Positions 1-7,117 of a stretch of 41,053 bases of DNA are shown here, piece after piece. A program made the position numbers and the translations under genes. Below the pieces are notes generated by a model. It made no database searches. It saw nothing but the letters and a program-made list of their open reading frames with translations, and was not told the origin of the DNA. Where the stretch lies: contig NZ_JACJRC010000038.1 of NCBI RefSeq assembly GCF_014697025.1, forward strand, positions 1 through 41,053. Direction: 5' to 3'. The DNA comes from Alkalinema sp. FACHB-956. GTDB lineage: Bacteria; Cyanobacteriota; Cyanobacteriia; Leptolyngbyales; Leptolyngbyaceae. Each line of letters opens with the position of its first letter. Position 1 is the first letter of the stretch.

Positions 1-13
1 TTGCAACCCATGA

Positions 14-100
14 CGATCCCCCTAAATCCCCCTTAAAAAGGGGGACTTTGAAAGAATTTGACTAAATTCCCCCCTTTTTAAGGGGGGCTAGGGGGGATCG
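14..100. repeat. Imperfect long inverted repeat (MITE-like C-run/G-run element)
   Basis: The left arm begins GATCCCCCTAAATCCCCCTT and the right arm ends in a G-rich near-complement (AAGGGGGGCTAGGGGGGATC). A second internal C-run/G-run pair lies in between. The whole 87-bp piece could fold into a cruciform or hairpin. C-run/G-run elements of this pattern recur between genes in many filamentous cyanobacterial genomes, which is recollection, not a search. No gene is visible in it. Confidence 0.6.
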
Positions 101-102
101 GA

Positions 103-130
103 TCTGTAGCATTGATAAATCAATTTGGTA
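103..130. repeat. Copy 1 of a 28-bp dispersed intergenic repeat
   Basis: This 28-bp stretch, beginning TCTGTAGCATTGATAAATCA, matches 17432-17459 with three differences. Its centre is a palindrome, ATTGAT-AA-ATCAAT. It lies directly after the C-run/G-run element. Its function is unknown; it may be an edge of a degraded mobile element or a protein-binding site. Confidence 0.4.
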
Positions 131-206
131 TAGGATAATCACCCCGCCCGATCGCACAACCCATTCACCCCCTGCGCGATCGGGCACCCCTCACGGGCAA
201 TTGGCC

Positions 207-590
207 CTACTGGACATGCACCGTCCCTTCTATCCGCATCGAACGATCGGGCGAAGACTTAAACCATTCCCGCAAAATATCCTTCGGTTGTTCGATCGGA
301 GTAGTGCTGATCTGCAAAATCGGCTGGCTCGGTTCAGGCTGGTTCAAGCGTTGAATTTCCCGCTCAAACTGCGATCGACCCTGGGTAAAAAACGCAGTCG
401 GAGCCGATGGCGTCAAATCCCGTTCTAAGCGACTTAACTCAAGATTCACGGTCACAGGAGGACACCCTTGGGCGACTGCCGAACCCGCCAGAGCAACCCC
501 CAGCCCCGCAACCATTGCAGCGATTGTCGTCGCGATCGTAACGCTTTTGGACAATCGAGTTTCCCACTGAGTGGCCCATCGAGTTTTCAT
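207..590 (-). CDS. Small secreted protein of unknown function
   Basis: A 127-residue protein with a typical export signal: basic start (MKTRW), a hydrophobic stretch at about residues 18-36, and a signal-peptidase-I-like AVA|Q site near residue 40. The Cys two residues later (AQGC) does not fit a lipobox well, so a soluble periplasmic or secreted product is more likely than a lipoprotein. The mature part is about 87 residues, Pro/Gln-rich, and shows no domain I recognise. GGGGAAGG lies just upstream of the ATG and supports this start. It stands alone between the repeat at the window edge and the Uma2 gene. It could be a lineage-specific envelope protein. Confidence 0.6.
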   Translation of the reverse strand: MKTRWATQWETRLSKSVTIATTIAAMVAGLGVALAGSAVAQGCPPVTVNLELSRLERDLTPSAPTAFFTQGRSQFEREIQRLNQPEPSQPILQISTTPIEQPKDILREWFKSSPDRSMRIEGTVHVQ

Positions 591-723
591 AGGGTACCTT
601 CCCCATAGGATTAAAATTCTGCCCCCCGATCTACTTTGATCCTAGCACCCCGCTTCAGGGATCTGGATGGTGGTGATCCGGCCCAATCCTGTGCCGCTCT
701 CAGACCCGCGATCGCGTAACGGT

Positions 724-1434
724 CTATCGCTCCAGAGTATCTGGATCAATTCCCAACTCGCGCAGTTTTTCAGCCAACCGCTGCGATCGGGCTTTTTCCT
801 GTTCCAGCTCCTGGCTAGTTTGCTCTAGCGCTTGATTTGTTTGCTCTAACTGAGCCGCTAACTCCGTCTGACTCAAAAACCGCAGCCCCGAAGGATAAAA
901 CACCTGCAAGTTGTCACCGGAACAGTCAAAGCGGATCTCTAAGCGCGGGCTAACCCATTCCGTCTCAAACTCCACCCCATCGAGTCCCTCCTCGCCCCGC
1001 AGCCAACCCCGAAAATGCCCCGTTTCCGGATCGTAAATGTAATATTCTTCAACACCGTAGCGATCGTAGAACAGTAACTTGCGCTCCATTTCCTCGATCG
1101 TGTTGCTGGGGGAAAGGATTTCAAACACCACCTGCGGCGCAATATTGTCCTCCTCCCATTGCTTGTAGGAACCGCGTTCGCCCTTGGGTCGGCCAAACAC
1201 CACCATCACATCAGGCGCGGTACGCCGCTGATTGCGTCCTTGGAGGGGATACCACAGCAAATCTCCCGCCACAAAGACGTTGGCATCCTCAGCAAAGAGG
1301 ATATCGAGATTCTTTTTGAGCAGAACAATCCATTCAAACTGCTTCGTATTATCTGCCATCGGCTGGCCGTCACTGTCTGGATAGATTACGGAATCTGGTT
1401 CAGTTGGAGAGGTGATTTTTGGGGAAATAACCAT
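724..1434 (-). CDS. Uma2-family (DUF820) PD-(D/E)XK endonuclease-like protein
   Basis: A 236-residue protein with the layout of the Uma2/DUF820 family, which is strongly expanded in cyanobacteria. Visible motifs are APDVMVVFG (about residues 73-81, the PD Asp), VVFEILSPSN (about 102-111, the E-x-S part of the nuclease core) and the typical ERKLLFYDRYGVEEYYIYDP segment. The last 45 residues are a Gln/Glu-rich coiled coil, common in this family. Family knowledge suggests a restriction-endonuclease fold; the cellular role of these proteins is largely unknown. It is separated by about 130 bp from the pentapeptide gene upstream on the same strand and is probably transcribed on its own. Confidence 0.85.
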   Translation of the reverse strand: MVISPKITSPTEPDSVIYPDSDGQPMADNTKQFEWIVLLKKNLDILFAEDANVFVAGDLLWYPLQGRNQRRTAPDVMVVFGRPKGERGSYKQWEEDNIAPQVVFEILSPSNTIEEMERKLLFYDRYGVEEYYIYDPETGHFRGWLRGEEGLDGVEFETEWVSPRLEIRFDCSGDNLQVFYPSGLRFLSQTELAAQLEQTNQALEQTSQELEQEKARSQRLAEKLRELGIDPDTLER

Positions 1435-1490
1435 GGCTGAAATTCCCGAGAGAGTGGGCTTGAGCGTGTTGGCAAAGCAGAAAGTCTAGG

Positions 1491-1523
1491 CTGGAATACC
1501 CTAGCCTAACATAGATAGACTAG
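1491..1523. promoter_or_regulatory. Short hairpin and GATAGA motif upstream of the Uma2 gene
   Basis: In the spacer between the pentapeptide and Uma2 genes, TAGGCT and AGCCTA form a 6-bp stem around a 10-base loop, followed by ATAGATAGACTA. The same GATAGATAGACTA-like motif occurs twice in the spacer upstream of the CRP-type gene near 3975-4004. It could be a weak terminator for the pentapeptide gene or part of the Uma2 promoter. Nothing else is seen in the spacer. Confidence 0.3.
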
Positions 1524-1563
1524 TACAAATAAATCAAATTATCTTGAATGGCTAAGCCCCGTA

Positions 1564-2466
1564 TTAAGCCACACCTTTGGCTGGTGTCCCGATCGCCTGT
1601 CCGATCGTCCCCGTCAGATTAGCATCCTGCAAAATCGCCCCTTCCCACAGTGCCCCCGACAGATCCGCACCCGCCAGATTCGCCCCTTCCAAACAAGCCC
1701 CCGATAGATTCGCTCCCCGTAACTTCGCTTGCCGTAGGTCAGCCCCCCGCAGATTGACCTGTTGCAGCTTAGCTCCAGTAAAATCAGCCTTCTTCAGCTT
1801 GGCCCAGGACAGATCCGCCTGACTCAAATCCGCTTCACAAAATCCCGCCCCATAGGCGTACACCCTCACCAAATGGGCTTGGATTAACTGCGCTTTGCAA
1901 AACTGCGTGCGATAGAGATGGGCATCCCGCAATTCAGCTTCATACAGCGTCGCCCGCGTCAAATCAGCATTCGCTAGATTCGCTTCGACAAAATTAGCGA
2001 AACAGAGGGCCGATCGCTGAAGCTGCGCCTCGGCTAAATCTGCGTGGCGAAATTTCGCTTGCCGCAGTTCCGTGCCAATTAAGTTCGCGCCCGTCAGATC
2101 CGCCTCACAAAAATTGCACTGCTTCAGATCAGAACTAATCAAATTCGCATTGACTAGCTTGGCATTGCGGAAGTTAGCCGCGATCGCGCTACCATTGACC
2201 ATCTCAACTGCGGTCAAATTCGCCTGGTTCAGTTCCGCCTGATGCAACAGCGCTTTATTTAAATTTGCGCCCGTGAGGTTTGCAGCAATCAACTTAGCAT
2301 TGCAAAAATCCACACCCTGCAAATCCACACCCTGTAGATCCGCACCCCGCAGATTTCGCCCCGCCAACTCCGCCTCCCGCAAATCCACGATCGACTGCTG
2401 CGATCGCCACTGTAACCAAGCGATCGGGCCCTTACCTAATGCCAATAGCGCTGCTAGATCCGCCAT
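1564..2466 (-). CDS. Pentapeptide-repeat protein
   Basis: A 300-residue protein. After a short N-terminal region (about residues 1-35) it consists almost wholly of A(D/N)Lxx pentapeptide repeats, for example GADLQGVDLQGVDF and the C-terminal run of GANL/GADL units. This predicts a right-handed quadrilateral beta-helix. Such proteins are abundant in cyanobacteria; some mimic DNA or bind gyrase, but most have no known role. It starts three bases after the stop of the upstream BMC-like gene, so the two are very probably one transcript with coupled translation. No signal peptide is seen, so it is likely cytosolic. Confidence 0.9.
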   Translation of the reverse strand: MADLAALLALGKGPIAWLQWRSQQSIVDLREAELAGRNLRGADLQGVDLQGVDFCNAKLIAANLTGANLNKALLHQAELNQANLTAVEMVNGSAIAANFRNAKLVNANLISSDLKQCNFCEADLTGANLIGTELRQAKFRHADLAEAQLQRSALCFANFVEANLANADLTRATLYEAELRDAHLYRTQFCKAQLIQAHLVRVYAYGAGFCEADLSQADLSWAKLKKADFTGAKLQQVNLRGADLRQAKLRGANLSGACLEGANLAGADLSGALWEGAILQDANLTGTIGQAIGTPAKGVA

Positions 2467-2469
2467 GGA

Positions 2470-3111
2470 CTACTCTCGCCGTGTATCCGTTGGGAAGGCT
2501 CGCCCCGGCAAGCTTTCCAATGCCGCCAAAACGCCCTGTTCTGCTGCAATAATATCGCGCTCTTCACCCCCGAGGTAGAGCCGCCCAAAAGTTCCCACCG
2601 CCGAAATTTGTAGGATGTTAATAAAGGCGGCCTTTTCCGCTTCGTTGGCGGCGAGGGATGCGTAGGCCGCTGGTTCCACTTCCAAAACGTACAGCGTCTG
2701 CCCCGCCAGAATCATATTGCCGCGCCGGGTTCGGTTAATCAGTTGCGTGTGGTGGGGAGTGATGTTACGAATGATACGGCTGGAAATGACCCGAGGCCGC
2801 AGACAATCCGTCGATCGCACCCCCAGGTAATCCATCATGGCCCGCCCCGCTGCATGAATATCCCCCTGGCTGCTGGCATGGATCTCCATCAAGCCATAGA
2901 GCCGCTCAATAATCTGCACCCCCGGACTCACCTGGGCAGATTTGAGGGCGATATCCATCATTTGGTTAATTTCAATCCCCGGCGATACCTCGATCCAGAG
3001 CGAGGCATCCCCCGGCAATGGCAAAAATCCCTGGGCTTCCGTACCCAAATAGGCTGCGTGCTGGCGTTGCAGGCGATCGATGTAGACGTAGCTGCGCAGA
3101 TCAATTCCCAA
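2470..3111 (-). CDS. BMC (microcompartment shell)-like protein, probably tandem BMC folds
   Basis: A 213-residue protein with segments resembling two BMC-type alpha/beta units: [20 protein letters not shown] (about residues 50-69) leading to a strand-rich half, and an [16 protein letters not shown] helix (about 151-166) followed by [17 protein letters not shown] central segment carries [19 protein letters not shown], typical of a poorly characterised cyanobacterial group I recall as Slr0169-like. BMC proteins form shells of carboxysomes and related compartments; whether this one is a shell tile is not known. It is the first gene of a pair with the pentapeptide protein, and no other carboxysome gene is near. 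Assignment is from pattern recognition only. Confidence 0.6.
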   Translation of the reverse strand: MGIDLRSYVYIDRLQRQHAAYLGTEAQGFLPLPGDASLWIEVSPGIEINQMMDIALKSAQVSPGVQIIERLYGLMEIHASSQGDIHAAGRAMMDYLGVRSTDCLRPRVISSRIIRNITPHHTQLINRTRRGNMILAGQTLYVLEVEPAAYASLAANEAEKAAFINILQISAVGTFGRLYLGGEERDIIAAEQGVLAALESLPGRAFPTDTRRE

Positions 3112-3187
3112 GGGAGTTCTCGCGAAACGGCAAAGCTCTCCCAGTATACGGGGGGGCGGGGACGGGTTGGAAGGGACGTTAGGAAGT

Positions 3188-3817
3188 CTAGGGTAAAATA
3201 TTAGAAAAACTTATGCTTTCAACCAAAATGCGACGATGACTAAATCGCTTAATTTGGCCTTGGGTTTCTAATTCCCCGAGGAGTCGCGTAATGGTGACGC
3301 GGGTGGTTCCAATTAACTCCGCTAAACATTGATGGGTGACGGGAATATCGAGCAAGAGGCCACTGTGGTGAGGTTGGCCAAATTTATAGGCAAGCCATTG
3401 TAATGCCTTCAATAACCGGGAAAAAATGCGACGGCAATGGATGATGCTCAATAATTCTTCTACTTGCTTGGCATGGGTGACCAGCAGTTCGTCTAGGTGG
3501 GACGTTTGGGAACTCAGCGATCGCACCGTCACGCGAGATAGGCACTCGATTTGGTAAGGGTTCACTTGAGTTAGGGCCGCACTCACGATATCCCCTGGCC
3601 CCCAAATGCCCACGCAACTGATTTCTCCAGTTTCGTCCCAGGTCATGGTGCGCACCAGTCCTTCTTCGATCGTCCAGAGGGTGTCATCTTCGAGGGGGAA
3701 GGTTGCGCCTTTTTCAAACCAACGAATTTGGCTGTTGGCTAGAGCGCAATTGGCCAGAGCAGAATTGGCTAGAGCAGAAGTAGAAAGGGTGGGAGTCATC
3801 AAACGGGTATAAGACAT
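3188..3817 (-). CDS. CRP/FNR-family transcriptional regulator
   Basis: A 209-residue regulator with an N-terminal cNMP-binding-like beta-barrel (about residues 32-110, including GIWGPGDIV), a dimerisation helix (about 110-135) and a C-terminal helix-turn-helix (about 163-200, [21 protein letters not shown]). The layout is that of NtcA-like cyanobacterial CRP/FNR proteins, but I cannot assign a subgroup. No Cys cluster for an FNR iron-sulfur centre is present. The ATG is preceded by AAGGTAGG. The N terminus contains a three-fold five-residue repeat ([14 protein letters not shown]) encoded by a 15-bp tandem repeat, so the first 30 residues are probably a disordered extension. The long upstream spacer with repeated motifs may be its regulatory region. 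Confidence 0.85.
   Translation of the reverse strand: MSYTRLMTPTLSTSALANSALANCALANSQIRWFEKGATFPLEDDTLWTIEEGLVRTMTWDETGEISCVGIWGPGDIVSAALTQVNPYQIECLSRVTVRSLSSQTSHLDELLVTHAKQVEELLSIIHCRRIFSRLLKALQWLAYKFGQPHHSGLLLDIPVTHQCLAELIGTTRVTITRLLGELETQGQIKRFSHRRILVESISFSNILP
3735..3779. repeat. 15-bp tandem repeat x3 inside the CRP-type gene
   Basis: Three head-to-tail copies of TTGGCTAGAGCRCAA-like units (15 bp, one or two differences between copies) encode LANSA-type repeats in the N-terminal tail of the regulator. The unit is a multiple of three, so changes in copy number keep the frame. Confidence 0.85.
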
Positions 3818-4868
3818 ACGACCTACCTTGAGTGTTTTCTAACGATCGGGGCATCGTGGAGCGTAATTCTGAGGTTTCTGCAATGCACCTCTCAAAAATA
3901 ATCGCTCACAGCAGAGGTGGCGTAGCATAGAAAACCTATCTAACTAATATAGAGAATCCATCCAACTAATCAGAGATAGATAGATTATCAAAGATAGATA
4001 GACTAAGGGATAGGTTTTCCAATCGGAGCGAGCTATCCTCGATCGACCACTAGAGATCCATCAACGAGGGTTCGCCAAACCAGTCGCCTAATAGAATGGA
4101 GCAACCCAATCTATTAATCAACGTTATCAAATCAATTCAGATAAATTAATTCAGACAAATCAATCAACTGAGACAAGTGTAGATGAACCAGTGAGGATTA
4201 AATTCCCTTGTACAGTATAGGACAAATGGCAACGTTCTTGAGTTAGAAAAATTAATTATCAGAATGATATGTCGCACTTTTGATAAAGATTTGATGAATC
4301 GACAGAAATACATCCTAGGAATAATTGCTTATCAATGAGTGAAACCCCTGCCATACTTGCCATACAATGCTCTTAGGAATTTTCTTTCTATTTTAATAAG
4401 GAACTGATGTGGACGATCGAACCTCTAAAGAACTGCATTGATTCTGGGGGGACAGTGACAGTCTTCCGCGATCGGAACTATTTACTATCAAAATCGTCTA
4501 TTTTTGTCTTTATTGCATGTTTTTCTTGCACTACCTGCATCTTTTTCGCGAATAACTGGGTTGACAGATCCCTGGCTGACAGATCACGGAGTTCGCTGTA
4601 GGAAATTGGAATTCAATCACCCCCTACGCGACCCAACGCTCCCTTTGCGTTTCATATTATTATTCAAACATAAATTAATCTAGTCATAACTAGGTGAACC
4701 ATTTTGACAAATTAGAGAGATTGATAAAAGCTTCGACATTCATGCTTCCATCGATCGTAGTCCATATATCCCAGTCAATCCATAGAAGATTCCATTGCCT
4801 TTAAATATATTTTCTCAACCATGTTCGATCGGACATTTTCCTAATCATTCTCGTACGACCTACAGCAT
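3818..4868. other. Long AT-rich spacer without a convincing gene
   Basis: About 1 kb between the divergent-side upstream region of the CRP-type gene and the end of trm1. It contains the inverted repeat and GATAGA repeats at 3930-4019, and a degenerate series of AATCAATTCAGA-like repeats at about 4130-4175. A 64-codon reading frame at 4407-4601 has no ribosome-binding site or recognisable product. Stops are dense elsewhere. A small RNA could lie here, but I see no known family. Confidence 0.5.
3930..4019. promoter_or_regulatory. Inverted repeat enclosing GATAGATAGA direct repeats upstream of the CRP-type gene
   Basis: GAAAACCTATC at 3930-3940 is an exact reverse complement of GATAGGTTTTC at 4009-4019. 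Between them lie two direct copies of AGATAGATAGA followed by TTA or CTA, at about 3975-4004. The block sits 110-200 bp upstream of the regulator start. A likely reading is a cluster of protein-binding sites controlling the regulator, possibly autoregulation; the factor is unknown. Confidence 0.4.
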
Positions 4869-5984
4869 TCAGGTAGCCCTAGAGATTGAGAGCGATTGAG
4901 CCACTTCCACACAGGTTTTCAGGGAAGCTGTGGTTTTAATCGCCTGGGGATCGAGATGGGTACTACTGGCTGCATACCCGGCATTGATCAATGCATGGAT
5001 TAAGCGATCGCGCGGTGGAATATCGAACTGCCCCCGACGGCCAATTTCCCCCAAGGGAAAGTAGTAGGGCGGTAGATCAGCCTCCGCTTGCATGGTTTGC
5101 AGCAATGTCACAACCTTCGACCACTGCCAGGTTTGCGCGAGATCTGCCATGGATCGTAAAAAGGCTCGATCGTGCAATGCCCCTAACCACAGCGGCCCCG
5201 ACAGGCTCATCGGCTGCGGTGGATGATGGTTAGCACAATGGGCACGGCTCAGGTATCGCCAATCGAGGGATTCGTAATGGCCACAATGGGAACAATAACC
5301 AAGGAAACCGTAGAATTTTGCCAAATTAGATGCTTTAGGCAACACTCGTGCCATCACACGATAGGTCTGGCCAGAATATAACGCAAATACGGGCTGAATG
5401 GCAGAATGTTGAGCAGCAGAATGTTGGGCGATCGCACCCAGCAAAATTCGCAATGCCTGCTCCTGCACCGACGGATGCGATCGGGCATAGGCTCCATACA
5501 GGCGCAGACTATCCTGGGGAAAATGCCCGGATACGATACGGCCATCGGTACTGGTCAGGTACAGCAGCCCACCATATTTCAGCGCTGGCAGACTCGGGGC
5601 AATTAAATCCCCAGGACTGCCAAAGGCATCAATATCGATCAGATCGTAATAGTCCCGATCGAGGGCGCATTGCCAAAAGATGCGGTTGGCGGGCTCATGG
5701 GTAATTTGGTAGCGATCGGGCTCTAACACCGGAGCTAAATTCTGCCGCAGGGTGTAGTGCACCTCCGGATTGCCATCGTTGGCCCAGAGGTAATCCGCAC
5801 CAGACTCCAGGGCATAGCGCAAGATTCGCACCCCGCACCCTGTCATCGCATCTAGAACCCGCAGTTCTCCGGTTTGTTGTTTATAAATAGCTGCGGCCAA
5901 CACGCCCAAATCCCGCGACAGTTGGCTACTAGGGCGATAAAACGAGTGACCAATTTGAAATGTCGCTTTGCCTTCTTGTTGCAT
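4869..5984 (-). CDS. trm1: tRNA (guanine-N2)-dimethyltransferase, Trm1 family
   Basis: A 371-residue Trm1-type methyltransferase that uses S-adenosylmethionine to methylate a guanine N2 (position 26, sometimes 27) in tRNA. Visible features are the N-terminal substrate/SAM region GHSFYRPSSQLSRDL, SAM motif I VLDAMTGCGVRILRY (about residues 43-57), catalytic motif DIDAFGSP (about 117-124), and a C-x2-C zinc-binding-like CSHCG near residue 232. Trm1 is mainly archaeal and eukaryotic but occurs in some cyanobacteria and Aquifex. The ATG lies 29 bases after cobD, so co-transcription is likely. A 15-bp duplication (5401-5430) encodes AQHSAAQHSA in a surface loop. Confidence 0.88.
   Translation of the reverse strand: MQQEGKATFQIGHSFYRPSSQLSRDLGVLAAAIYKQQTGELRVLDAMTGCGVRILRYALESGADYLWANDGNPEVHYTLRQNLAPVLEPDRYQITHEPANRIFWQCALDRDYYDLIDIDAFGSPGDLIAPSLPALKYGGLLYLTSTDGRIVSGHFPQDSLRLYGAYARSHPSVQEQALRILLGAIAQHSAAQHSAIQPVFALYSGQTYRVMARVLPKASNLAKFYGFLGYCSHCGHYESLDWRYLSRAHCANHHPPQPMSLSGPLWLGALHDRAFLRSMADLAQTWQWSKVVTLLQTMQAEADLPPYYFPLGEIGRRGQFDIPPRDRLIHALINAGYAASSTHLDPQAIKTTASLKTCVEVAQSLSISRAT
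5401..5430. repeat. 15-bp in-frame tandem duplication inside trm1
   Basis: GCAGAATGTTGAGCA is followed directly by GCAGAATGTTGGGCG, with two differences. It encodes a doubled AQHSA-type segment between the SAM domain and the zinc-finger-like region. Confidence 0.75.
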
Positions 5985-6013
5985 CCCATCACTTGTTGCA
6001 TCCCATTATTGTA

Positions 6014-7054
6014 TTACGACGCAGTTGTATCAGGGAATAAAATATGAATTACGATCGCGATCACTAACCAAATCATGAAGGTTATACGATTGAGCCGCAA
6101 AGCTTGGGTCACAACTGCGGCGGTCATGGGTCGATCGGGATTGCCCAGCAACGGTTTATGTTTCACTTGGCCCTGGTAGGTGTTGCTGCCGCCGAGTTGC
6201 ACCCCCAGCACCGCTGCGTAGACGCACTCACTCCAGCCAGAATTGGGACTGGGATCCTGCCGCCCATCTCGCCAACACAGTTGCCAGACAGGCCCCGGTT
6301 TTCCCGAAAGTAGCCCTAGGGTAACAACGGTCAGCCGACAGGGTAGCCAAATGAGGAGATCATCGGTCTTGGCACTGCACCAGCCTAGGTCAGTGTAGGG
6401 AGCGCGGAGATAGCCCACCATGGAATCTAACGTACTCGCAGCTTTGAAGCCTAGGGCGATCGGCGCGGCTCCGATCGGCGTGAATGAACCGACAATCGCC
6501 CAAAACAACGGAGCCATCACTCCATCGACTCCATTTTCTGCAACGGTTTCTACAACGGCTCGGAGAACTTCAGATTCATCAAGATCGGCTGTATCACGAC
6601 CTACATAACGACTCAAGCGCGATCGGGCTTCTGATAATTCTCCCTGTAACAATGGCCGCAATACATCCTGCGCCGCATCTCGCAAACTTTTTCCCGCAAA
6701 GCAACTGGCTAAGACAATCAGTTCTGCGATCGTGCCGACAATGGGATGGATAGCTTGCAATAGCCGAATCATGCCGTAACTGATGCTAGCACTGCCCATC
6801 ACCAAAAGCACTGTCAGGCCAATCCCGGCAAATTTTAGCGCGATCGGGGATTTCAGGTGAGCGAAGGCCCACTGACTATAGCGGGAAATGCACCAGCCCA
6901 TGACCTGCACGGGATGCAGCCAATTCCACGGATCACCCACAACGTAATCGAGGAAGGCCGCACCCAGCAGAATGAGGCTGGCATGGTAGGAATCGGGCAG
7001 GGGAAGGGAAAAAGCAGTCACAGGCATGAATGCAACAAGGACAGTTTCCACCAA
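6014..7054 (-). CDS. cobD: Adenosylcobinamide-phosphate synthase CobD/CbiB
   Basis: A 346-residue polytopic membrane enzyme of late cobalamin synthesis that attaches the aminopropanol (phosphate) arm to adenosylcobyric acid. Signature stretches are LDYVVGDPWNWLHPVQVMG (about residues 36-54), RLSRYVGRDTADLDESEV followed by the VVETVAENGVDGVMAPLFW block (about 144-186), and a C-terminal PRPMTA-like segment (NPDRPMTAAV). Several hydrophobic segments and a final membrane helix are visible. Length matches the family (about 320-350). It lies 63 bases after the hybrid kinase and 29 bases before trm1. No cobalamin riboswitch can be seen in that short upstream gap. An internal ATG at codon 10 is an alternative start. 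Confidence 0.92.
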   Translation of the reverse strand: MVETVLVAFMPVTAFSLPLPDSYHASLILLGAAFLDYVVGDPWNWLHPVQVMGWCISRYSQWAFAHLKSPIALKFAGIGLTVLLVMGSASISYGMIRLLQAIHPIVGTIAELIVLASCFAGKSLRDAAQDVLRPLLQGELSEARSRLSRYVGRDTADLDESEVLRAVVETVAENGVDGVMAPLFWAIVGSFTPIGAAPIALGFKAASTLDSMVGYLRAPYTDLGWCSAKTDDLLIWLPCRLTVVTLGLLSGKPGPVWQLCWRDGRQDPSPNSGWSECVYAAVLGVQLGGSNTYQGQVKHKPLLGNPDRPMTAAVVTQALRLNRITFMIWLVIAIVIHILFPDTTAS

Positions 7055-7117
7055 TACCCCAAGATCCTAGGAAAATCAACTATGAATCGAGCAACTCAGC
7101 GGTTACCTGACGGAACC

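Noticed and set aside
4407-4601. 64-codon rightward ORF in the AT-rich spacer (starts MWTIEPLKN)
   Set aside because: No ribosome-binding site, no family, mixed composition; likely a chance frame.
7055-7117. Possible cobalamin riboswitch before cobD
   Set aside because: Only 63 bases separate it from the kinase stop and no B12-box-like sequence is visible.
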